Shown: positions 16,953 through 26,216, numbered from the stretch's first letter. The stretch is DNA of 64,000 nt from Natronorubrum daqingense (GCF_001971705.1 NZ_CP019329.1:1-64000); one strand, 5' to 3'. The notes: generated by a model not told the origin, from the sequence alone. Made by a program: numbers and translations.

Positions 16953-18095
16953 CTACCGATAATCAGTGAGTTGATTTTCTGGGGTAGGAACCGTGAGCGT
17001 GGTCAACTCACCGTTTTCGGCGCAGCCAGCACAGAGCGGGAGTTCTGAAGGATCGTCTTTTTCTTCGAGCTCATCCCACGCGTATGTTGACGCGCAAGCT
17101 GTACACCGCCATTCGTAGACGCCTTGCTCATCGATCAGTGAAGGGTACTTGCGGGCGAGGGTCGGAGTGAGTTTCGCGGAGGGGTAGGCATCGAAGTACT
17201 CGGTCAACTGCTGTTTTCGATACTCCGCTAAACCAGGAAGCAACCCGGTGTACCCAACGTCTTGATACGGGGCGTCACCTTCACCGCATCGACCTTGGAA
17301 TGGGCAGGTACTGCACTCCCAGTCAAACACCGGCTTAGCTGGTGGGAGCTCACCATTCTCACGGTAAGCGGTTTGCGAACGCATCCATGCTACGACCCCT
17401 TCATTCCAGAACGTTTCATCGAACGGGACGTGATACGCTTTGATATCTAACGTGTCCCGAGCACCGTAGAGCAGCAATCCGTCTTGAATCGAGTGGTCGT
17501 GCTTTTCATTCAGCGCGTACAGGTACGCGTGGAGTTGGGCTTTGTGATGGGGTTTCGGCCCAGACAGGTACTCTAACGATGACGTCGTTTTAATCTCCGT
17601 CACCAGAAGCGGTTCACCCTCAGCATCAACGATCACCGGATCAGTAACCCCTCTCACCTGGACGGAGTCCTCCTCAGTTTCGATTGTAGTGTCAATCCAC
17701 ATCGAATTCTGCACGTACGTGTCATCGGTCGTAGCCGACTCAAGCAAGTACGGCACGACAATGTCTTCCTCGAATCTTGTCCCGGCCCAGAACAAACCCT
17801 GTGGCGAGCTACCTTCTTTTGGAGCGTTCTCCTTGTAGTAACTGACCTTCCGGTGGCACTGGAGAAGTTTACTCGGGGAGTGCCGCTCGGGTTCAGGCGG
17901 TGGCGACGCACCGTTGAAATACGGTCGCCCTTCCAAGATATTCTGGGTGAACTGTTGCTCTTGATACCACTCGTTGAAACTTTGATTCGAGATTGCATCC
18001 ACCAAGTGCTTCCGAACGAGGTCTTCAGGCCCTCGTTCGATTACTGACGATACGACCACTCCGGGAGGGGAGTCAGGGATTGGTTCATCGCTCAT
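16953..18095 (-). CDS. Cas4-like PD-(D/E)XK nuclease with zinc ribbon
   Basis: Protein of 380 aa. Nuclease core: Asp152 in RGVTDPVIV, Glu167-x-Lys169 in LLVTEIKTT, and Gln187/Tyr191 in AQLHAYLY. Four cysteines (Cys80, Cys261, Cys264, Cys270) are placed like the Fe-S ligands of Cas4 and related RecB-type exonucleases. A C-terminal zinc ribbon (CTAC then CAGC) is an added domain. The ATG at 18095 is preferred over one at 18131 because it places the shared upstream motif at the same 46-nt distance as at site 1. No CRISPR genes are nearby, so the role is probably in element replication, recombination or defence. The stop of orc1 lies 75 bp upstream. Confidence 0.85.
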   Translation of the reverse strand: MSDEPIPDSPPGVVVSSVIERGPEDLVRKHLVDAISNQSFNEWYQEQQFTQNILEGRPYFNGASPPPEPERHSPSKLLQCHRKVSYYKENAPKEGSSPQGLFWAGTRFEEDIVVPYLLESATTDDTYVQNSMWIDTTIETEEDSVQVRGVTDPVIVDAEGEPLLVTEIKTTSSLEYLSGPKPHHKAQLHAYLYALNEKHDHSIQDGLLLYGARDTLDIKAYHVPFDETFWNEGVVAWMRSQTAYRENGELPPAKPVFDWECSTCPFQGRCGEGDAPYQDVGYTGLLPGLAEYRKQQLTEYFDAYPSAKLTPTLARKYPSLIDEQGVYEWRCTACASTYAWDELEEKDDPSELPLCAGCAENGELTTLTVPTPENQLTDYR

Positions 18096-18135
18096 AGCGT
18101 ACTGATAAAGAGATTCTATGGTAATGGGCAAGCGC

Positions 18136-18153
18136 GTGTGATTTCCGAAATCA
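18136..18153 (-). promoter_or_regulatory. shared palindromic motif, site 2
   Basis: On the minus strand it reads GATTTCGGAAATCACAC, identical over 17 bases to site 1. Its ATTTCC block begins 46 nt upstream of the ATG at 18095, the same distance as at site 1. This decides the start of the Cas4-like gene and argues for a common regulator. Confidence 0.7.
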
Positions 18154-18170
18154 TAGACAGAGAGTGATAA

Positions 18171-19178
18171 TCACGGAGAATACGGATGATATGTTCGCCC
18201 CTTCGTACTTCCCTTTGAGATGATCAAATTGTAGTGCTCTAGCTTTGTGAGGTAGTTCCGCACCATACGCTGCGTTTTTGGGTTCTCGACCGCCTCACTG
18301 TAAATCTCAAACAGCGTACTGGGAGCGATCTCGCCGTAGTCCAGAATCGTATCGTACAGCACACGCTGGTGATCGGTCAGTTTGTCGAGCGACCGTTGTT
18401 CGATCTCTGCTTTCGCTTCCGGAACCACACCTCGAATTACCTCTGACGAAACCTCATTGTAACCGGCCTGGTTGGCTGTCTGTACTGCTTTTCGAAGAAT
18501 CCCGATTGCCGCGCGAGCGTCACCGGCTGCCATATCCGCGATGAGTCGTAGTTCATCCGGACTAACGACATCGGATTTGAGGCCCCAGCGAACACGATCA
18601 CGGAGGATAGCGACAAGAGCGTCATTCCCGTATGGATTGAACCTGGCTCGTGTACAGACCTGGAAGCGACTATTCAACCGGTTATCTAACGATGCGAAGA
18701 GATCCTGCTCGCTGTTGGCGATTAGGATCATTGTGAGTCCACGAATCCGGTACAACTCGTACAGGAGCTGTTTGTCTTCGAGTTGGTCTACTTCATCGAG
18801 GATCACAATATACGGCGACCCATCGTATTCCCGAAGGCGCTCCAATAGGACGTCTTTCGGTGTTGATTGTCGGTGAACGTCGAATGTGTGGTTGATGCCG
18901 TCGAGGATTCGGTACAGTGTTTTGAAGCGGCTGTAGTCTTCCCAGCAGTTCACGTACTGGTAGTTCAGGTCAACGACACTCTCGCGGAGCTGCTCAACGA
19001 GAAATTTGGCGAGGCAGGTTTTCCCAACACCAGATGGACCGAATAGGAACGCTGAATCGGCATTGTCTCCGTGTGTTATCGGGTTGAGCGCAGCTGAAAG
19101 CGTATTGAGTTCTGCGTCGCGGTGCTTGACCTCGGTCGGGATGAATTCGGGTTGGAGAACCCGTGCATCTGTAATCAT
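18171..19178 (-). CDS. orc1: Orc1/Cdc6 replication initiator
   Basis: AAA+ ATPase of 335 aa, archaeal initiator type that binds and opens replication origins. Walker A is GPSGVGKT at 47-54, Walker B is IVILDEVD with Asp128-Glu129. Sensor-2-like GDARAAIGILRKA and a C-terminal winged helix (residues about 255-335, ending YHPYSP) complete the family layout. It starts at the ATG at 19178; longer readings upstream look noncoding. It is a divergent, accessory-type member as found on plasmids and integrated elements. The shared motif 47 nt before its start links its expression to the Cas4-like and dead-transposase genes. Confidence 0.9.
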   Translation of the reverse strand: MITDARVLQPEFIPTEVKHRDAELNTLSAALNPITHGDNADSAFLFGPSGVGKTCLAKFLVEQLRESVVDLNYQYVNCWEDYSRFKTLYRILDGINHTFDVHRQSTPKDVLLERLREYDGSPYIVILDEVDQLEDKQLLYELYRIRGLTMILIANSEQDLFASLDNRLNSRFQVCTRARFNPYGNDALVAILRDRVRWGLKSDVVSPDELRLIADMAAGDARAAIGILRKAVQTANQAGYNEVSSEVIRGVVPEAKAEIEQRSLDKLTDHQRVLYDTILDYGEIAPSTLFEIYSEAVENPKTQRMVRNYLTKLEHYNLIISKGSTKGRTYHPYSP

Positions 19179-19219
19179 GGGTTGCGTCGACACAGTCCTT
19201 GGGTGTAATAAGTGGAAGG

Positions 19220-19244
19220 GTGTTATTTCCGAATTACCGGACAC
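19220..19244 (-). promoter_or_regulatory. shared palindromic motif, site 3 (variant)
   Basis: On the minus strand the core is AATTCGGAAATAACACC, matching sites 1 and 2 at most bases, with an outer GTGTC/GACAC-like flank. The ATTTCC block begins 47 nt before the orc1 ATG at 19178. The half toward the gene is best conserved. Confidence 0.6.
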
Positions 19245-19355
19245 TTCCTTAGAATCATTCGAGTATATTTGACTAATCATTCTGTAAATTCTGGCGAACC
19301 TAAAACAACGCACACCTCTATTGGTCTCAGGGTCGTTTGAGTATGTAGATTGGTT

Positions 19356-20066
19356 GTGCCATCGACCGTACTCGTTCCAGTCAGCCTTCCAGATCCAGAA
19401 CCCATCCCCGAGTCACTCGTAAGGCTGCTGTCTCAAACGAACGTGCTCGTGTTGGGCATCAATAAGGTTCCCGATCAAACCGTTCCTGATCAAGCTCGTG
19501 AAAATGATCACGGTGAGAGCAAAGAACGCATAAACAACATCGCTTCGAAATTCAGGGAAAGCGGTTCGAATGTCACCTCAAAAGTCATATTCACGCATAA
19601 TCGGCGTGATACCATTGATCGCGTCACGAAAGAGGGCGAGTGTAACGTAATTCTCGTTCCAAATCATGCTGGACGGATGGAGTGGATTCTGGTTCCTCTT
19701 CGTGGAAATACAAATATTGATCGAATCTCTGACTTCGTGGCTGATCTAACGACGGATGAACTTCGAAGAGTAACCCTTCTGCACGTGACCGATTCAGAGT
19801 CTGATCAGGAGGGGAAACCACTCCTGACAGAAGCGCGTCAGAAATTAGTTGATAAGGGAGTTGACGAGCAGTTCATAGAGACGGACCTCATTACCTCGCA
19901 CGAGGTGGTGGAAACGATTACTGAGCAGGCAAAGAATTATGATACAATCGTCATTGGGGGAACAGAGCCATCGCTTTTAGACCGGGTTTTCGGTGATATT
20001 CCCCACCGAATCAGCCAAGAAACAGGATGTCCTGTATTCATCATTCCACCAGAAACAAAGTCGTAG
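19356..20066 (+). CDS. universal stress protein (UspA family)
   Basis: Protein of about 236 aa with a divergent N-terminal half and a C-terminal UspA-like half. The latter ends with the ATP-type loop VIGGTEPSLLDRVFGDIPHRISQ and CPVFII. A GTG start at 19356 is likely; TTG at 19350 is possible and no ATG is available. It converges with the APC-Usp transporter gene and belongs to the ion-stress cluster by content. Confidence 0.78.
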   Translation: MPSTVLVPVSLPDPEPIPESLVRLLSQTNVLVLGINKVPDQTVPDQARENDHGESKERINNIASKFRESGSNVTSKVIFTHNRRDTIDRVTKEGECNVILVPNHAGRMEWILVPLRGNTNIDRISDFVADLTTDELRRVTLLHVTDSESDQEGKPLLTEARQKLVDKGVDEQFIETDLITSHEVVETITEQAKNYDTIVIGGTEPSLLDRVFGDIPHRISQETGCPVFIIPPETKS

Positions 20067-20108
20067 GCCGAGCGTATTCCCTCGTCTTCGAACAGAGAAC
20101 CGTCTCAC

Positions 20109-22406
20109 TTATGCTGTTTGAGTAGACTCTCCGCCTAACCGCTGAACGAGCGCTTGCCGGAACGTTCGCGGCGCTCGGTTTTCCCCACGAGCCATCACAA
20201 CGGTTCCACTGCTTTCTTGGACGATTGTCTGCGGGATTGATCCGTAGAGTGCTTGCGCGACGGTGCTCGTTCCCGTTGCGCCGACACAAACAGTATCGTA
20301 CTTTCGAATCTCCTCAACGAGCGTTTGACGCACATCATCACTCACAATGACCGATTCTTCGTATTCCTTGGGGTCAAGGTCGGCTTGAGTGGCGACCTCT
20401 GAGATGGTTTCCTGGCCGATCTCGTTCGGGTCACTTCCGTCTTCGTTTTCGTCTGGCTCGGGTTGTACGTTCAGCAACGTTAGCGTGCTTTCGGGAAACG
20501 CTCGATGCAATTCGCCTGCTCGTCGTGCAGAGACCGGAGCATGAGGGCCACCTCCTGCAAGTGTGACGATGCGTTTCGGCCTTTCACTTGGATTTTTCAC
20601 TAGCGTTACATCACACGAAGCGCGTTCGAGCACCGGATCAATCGTCGAACCGAAGAGTACATCCCGTTTCCTTCGCTCACCGGCCCATCCGAGTAGCACG
20701 TGGTTTGCATCCTCTTCGGAAAGCACATTAAGCAGTATCTCTCCAGCATCTCGTCCGACAATCGCGCGCGTTCTAATTCCAACATCAAGGTCTTCGGCAA
20801 TCTCGCGCGCGTTTTCAAGAAGCGCTTGCTGCGTTTCGACTCGCTCTTCTTCGAACTCGATCTGGGCAGGGGACATCTGCGGTGGGACCTCGATTACGTT
20901 CACCGCGACGATCTCAGCATCCACGTCTTGGCTTGCAGCACTCGCAGCGGCATACGTAATGAGCGGGCGTTCCGTTTCTGGATTCGAGACTGGAACGACG
21001 ATCCGATAGGTCGAATCCGTTGTCGTTTCGTCTTCCGTCGGGGCAACGGCTTCACCAATGAGCGTCGTCGAGAGTGCTTGATCCTTCGCGTAGAATGCAT
21101 ACCAGAGGATACCGATGAGGACGATTCCGAGTGAAATCGCCTGTACTTCCCACGCCATCTGGAGCATGACGCCCACGCAGGCGATGAACCCGAGGATTGG
21201 AACCGCTGGATAAAGTGCAGACGGAATGAGAAAGTCCGGTTCGTATTCCTCGGGATTGGCTCGTCGTAGGACGACCACCGCAATGTGTACCAGCGCGTAC
21301 GTCACGAGGAACATGAACGCTGCAACGTCGGCAAGCGTTGCAATAGGGAGTGGGCTGGCAATGAGGAGAAGAATAACGACACCAGTTGCGATGATTGCAC
21401 GGTACGGCGTCCTGTATCGATCATGGATCTCGTTGAGCCAGTTGGTGAGGATCTTATCGCGCCCCATGGCGAAATTGACACGTGCGGCAGAGAGGATCGA
21501 CGCGTTTGCTGAGGAAATTGTCGCTAAAATCGCGCCGATGATCATAATACCGGAGCCGATGACGGCGAATTCCACCGTGAAGCCCGCAATAGTTAGGGAA
21601 CCAAACACGCCAGCTGCTACCGCAGCGACGTCGGCAACCGGAACGTCCGACGCTGCAAGGTCGGGAACTGGAAGCAGTCCCGTGCTCACGAGCATGACGA
21701 GAACGTAGAGGATAGTCGGCGTCACCACTGCCGCAATCATTGACAGCGGGAGATTGCGACCAGGATCTTTGATCTCTTCTGCGCTGGTCGCAATCACCTC
21801 GAACCCGATGAACGTGACGAATACTGTGCCTGCGGTCGCTCCAACAGCTGCCCATCCTTCTCCTGCGGTAAACGGCGTGAGAAGGTCAGGGTTGACGCTC
21901 ACGAGCCCGACAGTGATGAAGACTAAAATTAGGCCAACCAGTGAAATGACGATCACGTTCTGAAGTGAACCGGTTTCCTTGACGCCCCGATAGTTGATCG
22001 CTACGAGCAACGAGGCCATGATGAGGGCTGCTAAAACCACGAGAAGTGCGTCTGACGGTTGATTGAGCAGGTATTGGCCGAATCCGAGCATGTAGAACGC
22101 CGTTGCGAACATCAGTCCGCCCCACATTCCCCAGCCGACAATCGTGCCGAAGAAACTGCCGAGGGCGTGGTTCACGTAGTAGTAGCTCCCTCCGGCTTTC
22201 GGCATTCCGGTTGCCAGTTCTGAGAGTGAAAGGGCTGCGAGCAGCGCGACGATACCGCCGATCACGAATGATACCATGCTGGCGGGTCCGGCGCTTTCGG
22301 CAACGATTCCGGGGAGGACGAAAATCCCAGCCCCGATCATCGTGCCGAGACCGAGCGTGTACGCTTCGAGGAAGCCAAGATCACGGGCGAGTTCCTGATC
22401 AGACAT
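20109..22406 (-). CDS. APC-family amino acid permease fused to two Usp domains
   Basis: Protein of 765 aa. Residues 1-440 form a 12-segment amino acid/polyamine transporter (first segment LGLGTMIGAGIFVLPG, typical APC signature). Residues about 465-605 and 620-750 are two UspA-like domains, the first with GWAGERRKRDVLFGSTIDPVL and the second with GATGTSTVAQALYGSIPQTI. Such fusions are known in haloarchaea and are thought to tie transport to an ATP- or stress-sensing cytoplasmic module. The Lrp-TrkA_C regulator is transcribed in the same direction 148 bp upstream. Substrate is not determinable here. Confidence 0.9.
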   Translation of the reverse strand: MSDQELARDLGFLEAYTLGLGTMIGAGIFVLPGIVAESAGPASMVSFVIGGIVALLAALSLSELATGMPKAGGSYYYVNHALGSFFGTIVGWGMWGGLMFATAFYMLGFGQYLLNQPSDALLVVLAALIMASLLVAINYRGVKETGSLQNVIVISLVGLILVFITVGLVSVNPDLLTPFTAGEGWAAVGATAGTVFVTFIGFEVIATSAEEIKDPGRNLPLSMIAAVVTPTILYVLVMLVSTGLLPVPDLAASDVPVADVAAVAAGVFGSLTIAGFTVEFAVIGSGIMIIGAILATISSANASILSAARVNFAMGRDKILTNWLNEIHDRYRTPYRAIIATGVVILLLIASPLPIATLADVAAFMFLVTYALVHIAVVVLRRANPEEYEPDFLIPSALYPAVPILGFIACVGVMLQMAWEVQAISLGIVLIGILWYAFYAKDQALSTTLIGEAVAPTEDETTTDSTYRIVVPVSNPETERPLITYAAASAASQDVDAEIVAVNVIEVPPQMSPAQIEFEEERVETQQALLENAREIAEDLDVGIRTRAIVGRDAGEILLNVLSEEDANHVLLGWAGERRKRDVLFGSTIDPVLERASCDVTLVKNPSERPKRIVTLAGGGPHAPVSARRAGELHRAFPESTLTLLNVQPEPDENEDGSDPNEIGQETISEVATQADLDPKEYEESVIVSDDVRQTLVEEIRKYDTVCVGATGTSTVAQALYGSIPQTIVQESSGTVVMARGENRAPRTFRQALVQRLGGESTQTA

Positions 22407-22554
22407 TAATTACGTACACCTCGGACGTGACCAGTGGTTCATTAGGTTGATAACAGGGTTGTTCGTTCCCGATCCCTGAATCTCATTCATATATGGGTTA
22501 CTGATACGCCCCTCAATAACTGTATTGAATCTTGTTTCGCTAACCCAAAATATT

Positions 22555-23298
22555 TCACGGAGTGTCTTCTTGAAATGCTTTGAGCATTCCTTCTGTGATA
22601 CCCTCTCTCGAAAGGACAGTGAGTAAATCCCCGGATTTGATTTCGGTTTTCCCTCGCGGGGTGAGAACAGTATCGTCACGCTCGATAGAGACGATCAACA
22701 GTTCGTCATCGAGTGTGCCATTTTCTCCGGCCTGTTCGAGGGTTCTATTTGCAATTGGTGCGCCCTCCGGAACAGTAAGTTCGATTACTTCTGAACCACC
22801 AGTGAGGCTAATGAAGTCTGAGAATCGTTGTTCCATTTCGGTTGGTCCATACGGATGGTAGCCCTGATAATCATCAGACCGAACGAGGTCCTCATCGACG
22901 ATTTCGAGCCCGAGAGAGACGATCTCCTGGGAGACTTCCTGAAGATCATTCGTGTTCTCTCCAACTGCAAGAATTCGGAGGTTCTCACGACCTGTGAGCA
23001 ACTCTCGTACGTTGACTACTCCGGAAATTGTTCGAATCTGTTGGGCAAGCCGCTGACGCTCATCGACTGGAGCTGTGCAGACGTACAAGCTCGTTAGCAG
23101 TCCGTCTGCCCGTTCAAAATCGATGTTTGCGTGATACCCTCTGATGATGCCTGCGTCTTCGAGTTGTTGAATGCGATTCCGAATGGTGCCTGGTGAAACG
23201 CCCACTTCATCGGCAATCATTGGCGCAGATGTGTTTCGAGCATCTTCCATGAGTGCGTGGATAATTCGCTTGTTCACTTCATCCAGCCGAATGCTCAT
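22555..23298 (-). CDS. Lrp/AsnC regulator fused to TrkA_C domain
   Basis: Protein of 247 aa. Residues 1-60 are an Lrp-type helix-turn-helix (DEVNKRIIHALMEDARNTSA, then GVSPGTIRNRIQQLE). Residues 65-140 are the Lrp ligand-binding region. Residues about 165-245 are an RCK_C/TrkA_C domain (VIELTVPEGAPIANRTL, then LLTVLSRE) like that of TrkA. It sits between the APC-Usp transporter and the uspA-trkA-trkH operon, and its TrkA_C region resembles the C-terminus of the TrkA protein nearby. It probably senses an ion-linked ligand and controls these transporters. Confidence 0.88.
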   Translation of the reverse strand: MSIRLDEVNKRIIHALMEDARNTSAPMIADEVGVSPGTIRNRIQQLEDAGIIRGYHANIDFERADGLLTSLYVCTAPVDERQRLAQQIRTISGVVNVRELLTGRENLRILAVGENTNDLQEVSQEIVSLGLEIVDEDLVRSDDYQGYHPYGPTEMEQRFSDFISLTGGSEVIELTVPEGAPIANRTLEQAGENGTLDDELLIVSIERDDTVLTPRGKTEIKSGDLLTVLSREGITEGMLKAFQEDTP

Positions 23299-23542
23299 GC
23301 TGATACGGTAGCAGACCTGTATAGAAGAGTTCTGGCTTTCTCATTCTCGAAACAGCGCTCCATCATACCCCAAACACTGCCCCATCGAATGCTTAATTAT
23401 CCCTGCCCCATTTTGATGGATGCGTAATTGAGAACACTTATATTGTCGAATCAATAATTAGCCAGTGATAGACACATGACGCTACCTACGAACGAGACGA
23501 ACAGGACGCCAGTCATTCGGTTTTCGTCGGGAGGAGAGAGAA

Positions 23543-23983
23543 ATGGCTAGCTCGATCCTGAAGCACATCGTCGTTCCGGTAGCAAACGAAGACGATGCAA
23601 CTGAGACATGTAAGGCGCTCGACTCGTATATTGATGATGAGACTGAAATCATCACCATAGTACACGTAATCGAAAAGACGCCGGGATACATGGACAAAGC
23701 TCCGCTAGAGGCCCGTCAGCAGCAAGCAGAGCGCGTGTTCTCGATCATCGAGGACTATTTCCAAACCGGTCCGGTTATTCAACGCGAACTCCGGTACGGG
23801 ACAGATGTGGTTGACGAAATTCTCGATGCAGCGGAAGAACACGACGCGACAGCAATCGGGTTTACTCACCGAGAAAGTACCCGACTGCAACGTCTCCTAT
23901 CAGGGAAAGGATCGTACCGTCTAACCACCGAAAGTGAGCAACCAGTCGTTGTATTCTCTCGAATCGATTCGACAGATCAGTAA
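23543..23983 (+). CDS. universal stress protein, first gene of trk operon
   Basis: Single-domain UspA protein of 146 aa starting MASSILKHIVVPVANEDDAT. The C-terminal signature is AIGFTHRESTRLQRLLSGKGSYRL, a variant of the Usp ATP-binding loop, followed by QPVVVFSR. trkA starts 14 bp after its stop, and trkA overlaps trkH, so the three form one operon. Usp proteins beside Trk subunits are a recurrent archaeal arrangement and may regulate uptake. An AT-rich stretch CTTATATTGTCG near 23435 is a candidate promoter. Confidence 0.9.
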   Translation: MASSILKHIVVPVANEDDATETCKALDSYIDDETEIITIVHVIEKTPGYMDKAPLEARQQQAERVFSIIEDYFQTGPVIQRELRYGTDVVDEILDAAEEHDATAIGFTHRESTRLQRLLSGKGSYRLTTESEQPVVVFSRIDSTDQ

Positions 23984-23997
23984 CGAGGCGAATTCAT

Positions 23998-24669
23998 ATG
24001 TACATTATCATCGTCGGCGCAGGTAACATTGGGTCAAATCTGATCGAACGGGCAGTAACAGACGGTCACGACGTGGTCGTAATCGAACGTGATGAAGAGC
24101 GAGCGACCGCCGCTTCAGCAGCGTATGACTGTCTCGTCCTGAACGCCGATGCAACGAACAACGGGACACTCAGAGAAGCGAATATTGACCGAGCGGACGC
24201 GATTATTTCCACCACAGATGTGGACGCAGTCAATATCATGGTGATGCTCCTCGCACAGGAACACGACGTGCCGAATCGTGTCAGCGTCGTTCACGACCCC
24301 GAACATCTCCCCGTGTTCGAGAAAATCGGCGTGACCATGATTGAAAATCCACAACGCCTGATCGCAGACTATCTCTACCACTCCGTGCAGTATCCGGGGG
24401 TCAGCGATTTCATCGAGTTAGATGATAAAACAGAGTTAGTCGAACTGACCGTCTCCGAAGACGCACCGATGAGTGGTCAACCACTCAATACGGCACAGGA
24501 GTCCGGAAACCTTCCCGAAGGCTGTCTCGTCGTGGCGCTCATGCGGGACGGCGAAATCCGAGCGCCGCGCGGTGACACGACGATCCGAGCAGGCGATAAA
24601 GTGACCGTCTTCACTGATGATACCGCATTGACCGATGCTGTGGCTGCGTTCACCGACAATCAATCATGA
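23998..24669 (+). CDS. trkA: Trk potassium uptake regulatory subunit TrkA
   Basis: Protein of 223 aa with an N-terminal RCK_N Rossmann domain (IIVGAGNIGSNLIERA, then the acidic VIERDEER that binds NAD ribose) and a C-terminal RCK_C domain from about 140 (LVELTVSEDAPMSGQPL). TrkA is the cytoplasmic NAD/ATP-binding gating subunit of the TrkH channel. The stop overlaps the trkH start by 4 bp (ATGA). Single-repeat size is normal for archaea. Confidence 0.94.
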   Translation: MYIIIVGAGNIGSNLIERAVTDGHDVVVIERDEERATAASAAYDCLVLNADATNNGTLREANIDRADAIISTTDVDAVNIMVMLLAQEHDVPNRVSVVHDPEHLPVFEKIGVTMIENPQRLIADYLYHSVQYPGVSDFIELDDKTELVELTVSEDAPMSGQPLNTAQESGNLPEGCLVVALMRDGEIRAPRGDTTIRAGDKVTVFTDDTALTDAVAAFTDNQS

Positions 24670-26216
24670 GGATCCAGTATCGGACAGTCGGGCGAGACGT
24701 CGGTCGCATCCTTCAGGTTGTCTCGCTCATGCTGGTTGTATCGATTCTAGTTGCGGTGGTCAACCGCGAGTTCTACGCCGCACCAGCGTTCGCCATTTCT
24801 GCCGTGATTATGGGCGGTGTCGGCATTGCGCTCGCGCGGTGGTTTGCTGACGCACCGTCACCAGGGAAGCGCGAGGCGATGGTTACTGCTGCCAGTGCGT
24901 GGGCAACAGTCGGTGTCTTCGGTGGACTCCCGTTTCTGCTCATCGCGTGGACAATTGCAGCCGATCCATTCCCTGCATGGACGAATACACCCTCAATGAA
25001 CGAGACCATCGCCGTGTTTCTGCATCCACTTGACGGAATCTTCGAGAGCATTAGCGGATTCACCAGCACTGGGCTGACGATGGCCGCTATTGAAGATGAC
25101 CTTCCGCGGTCACTTCACTGGTGGCGCTCGTTCACCGAGTGGATCGGTGGCGTTGGCGTCATCGTGTTAACCGTTGCAATCCTTGCACGTCCCGGAAGCG
25201 GGTCGCTTACGCTCTTTCAGAGCGAGGCACGGTCGGAGAAGATCCACCCGAGCATCGTTTCGACCGTCAAAGAGATCTGGAAGATCTACCTCGGGTTTAC
25301 GCTTGCAGCAATCGCCCTGTTTCTCGCCGCCGGAATGCCACTCTGGGGAGCGATCAATCACGCGATGACCGCCATCGCTACCGGTGGATTCTCGATTCAC
25401 GCAGATTCGATAGGCCATTACGGCAGTCCTCTCATCGAATACGCCGTCATTCCAGTAATGATCGCAGGCAGTATCGCGTTCCCTATACACTATCTCATCC
25501 TTAAGGGCGAGTTGCGGAATTTCTACGCGGATATTCAGACTCGCTGGGTGTTCATCTGGTTCACCATCGGCTCACTCCTGCTCGTCGGACTCTTGTCGCT
25601 CGGTGGCCAGTACGATACGTTCGAGGAGACGTTCCGAATCGGCCTGTTCCAATTCGTATCTGCGACATCGAACACGGGATTCGGAACCACGACAATCGGT
25701 GGAGGAACCGAACGATTCTGGGCCGCTGGAGCAACGCTATTCATCTGTCTCGGAATGCTAACTGGTGCAGCTGCCGGATCAACAGTCGGCGGGCTGAAGC
25801 TCATTCGCGTGATCACACTCCTCAAAGGAACTATCTGGCAGATTCAGAGCGTCTTCGCACCTGATAACGCAATCCGACACTTGCGAATAGGAAAGCGAAC
25901 GCTCAGCGAGCAGCAAATCAATCGAGAGTACACAGAGGCAGCGGTCGTACTCATCCTCTGGATTGTTTTCCTCATCATCGGGATTGCCGTTTTGCTTTGG
26001 ACGCTCTCCCCGGATCATCCCGTGGAGTACGTCATTTTTGACGTGATGAGCGCACAGAGCAACGTCGGGCTGGATGCGGGAATTACCGGGCCAGATATGC
26101 CCGCCACTGCGAAAGCGATGTTGATTATCAATATGTGGATTGGCCGTCTAGAGATCATCCCAGTCGCAGTGTTACTCGGTGTGACCTTCAGGCGTCTTAA
26201 GGTGTATGCGGAGTAA
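24666..26216 (+). CDS. trkH: Trk potassium channel subunit TrkH
   Basis: Integral membrane protein of 516 aa, the pore subunit of the Trk system for potassium uptake needed in salt-in osmoadaptation. Pore-loop segments with selectivity glycines are visible: SISGFTSTGLTMAAIE, MTAIATGGFSIHADSIG, SATSNTGFGTTTIGGG and MSAQSNVGLDAGITG. Translation is coupled to trkA by the overlap. Length fits the family. Confidence 0.94.
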   Translation: MRIQYRTVGRDVGRILQVVSLMLVVSILVAVVNREFYAAPAFAISAVIMGGVGIALARWFADAPSPGKREAMVTAASAWATVGVFGGLPFLLIAWTIAADPFPAWTNTPSMNETIAVFLHPLDGIFESISGFTSTGLTMAAIEDDLPRSLHWWRSFTEWIGGVGVIVLTVAILARPGSGSLTLFQSEARSEKIHPSIVSTVKEIWKIYLGFTLAAIALFLAAGMPLWGAINHAMTAIATGGFSIHADSIGHYGSPLIEYAVIPVMIAGSIAFPIHYLILKGELRNFYADIQTRWVFIWFTIGSLLLVGLLSLGGQYDTFEETFRIGLFQFVSATSNTGFGTTTIGGGTERFWAAGATLFICLGMLTGAAAGSTVGGLKLIRVITLLKGTIWQIQSVFAPDNAIRHLRIGKRTLSEQQINREYTEAAVVLILWIVFLIIGIAVLLWTLSPDHPVEYVIFDVMSAQSNVGLDAGITGPDMPATAKAMLIINMWIGRLEIIPVAVLLGVTFRRLKVYAE

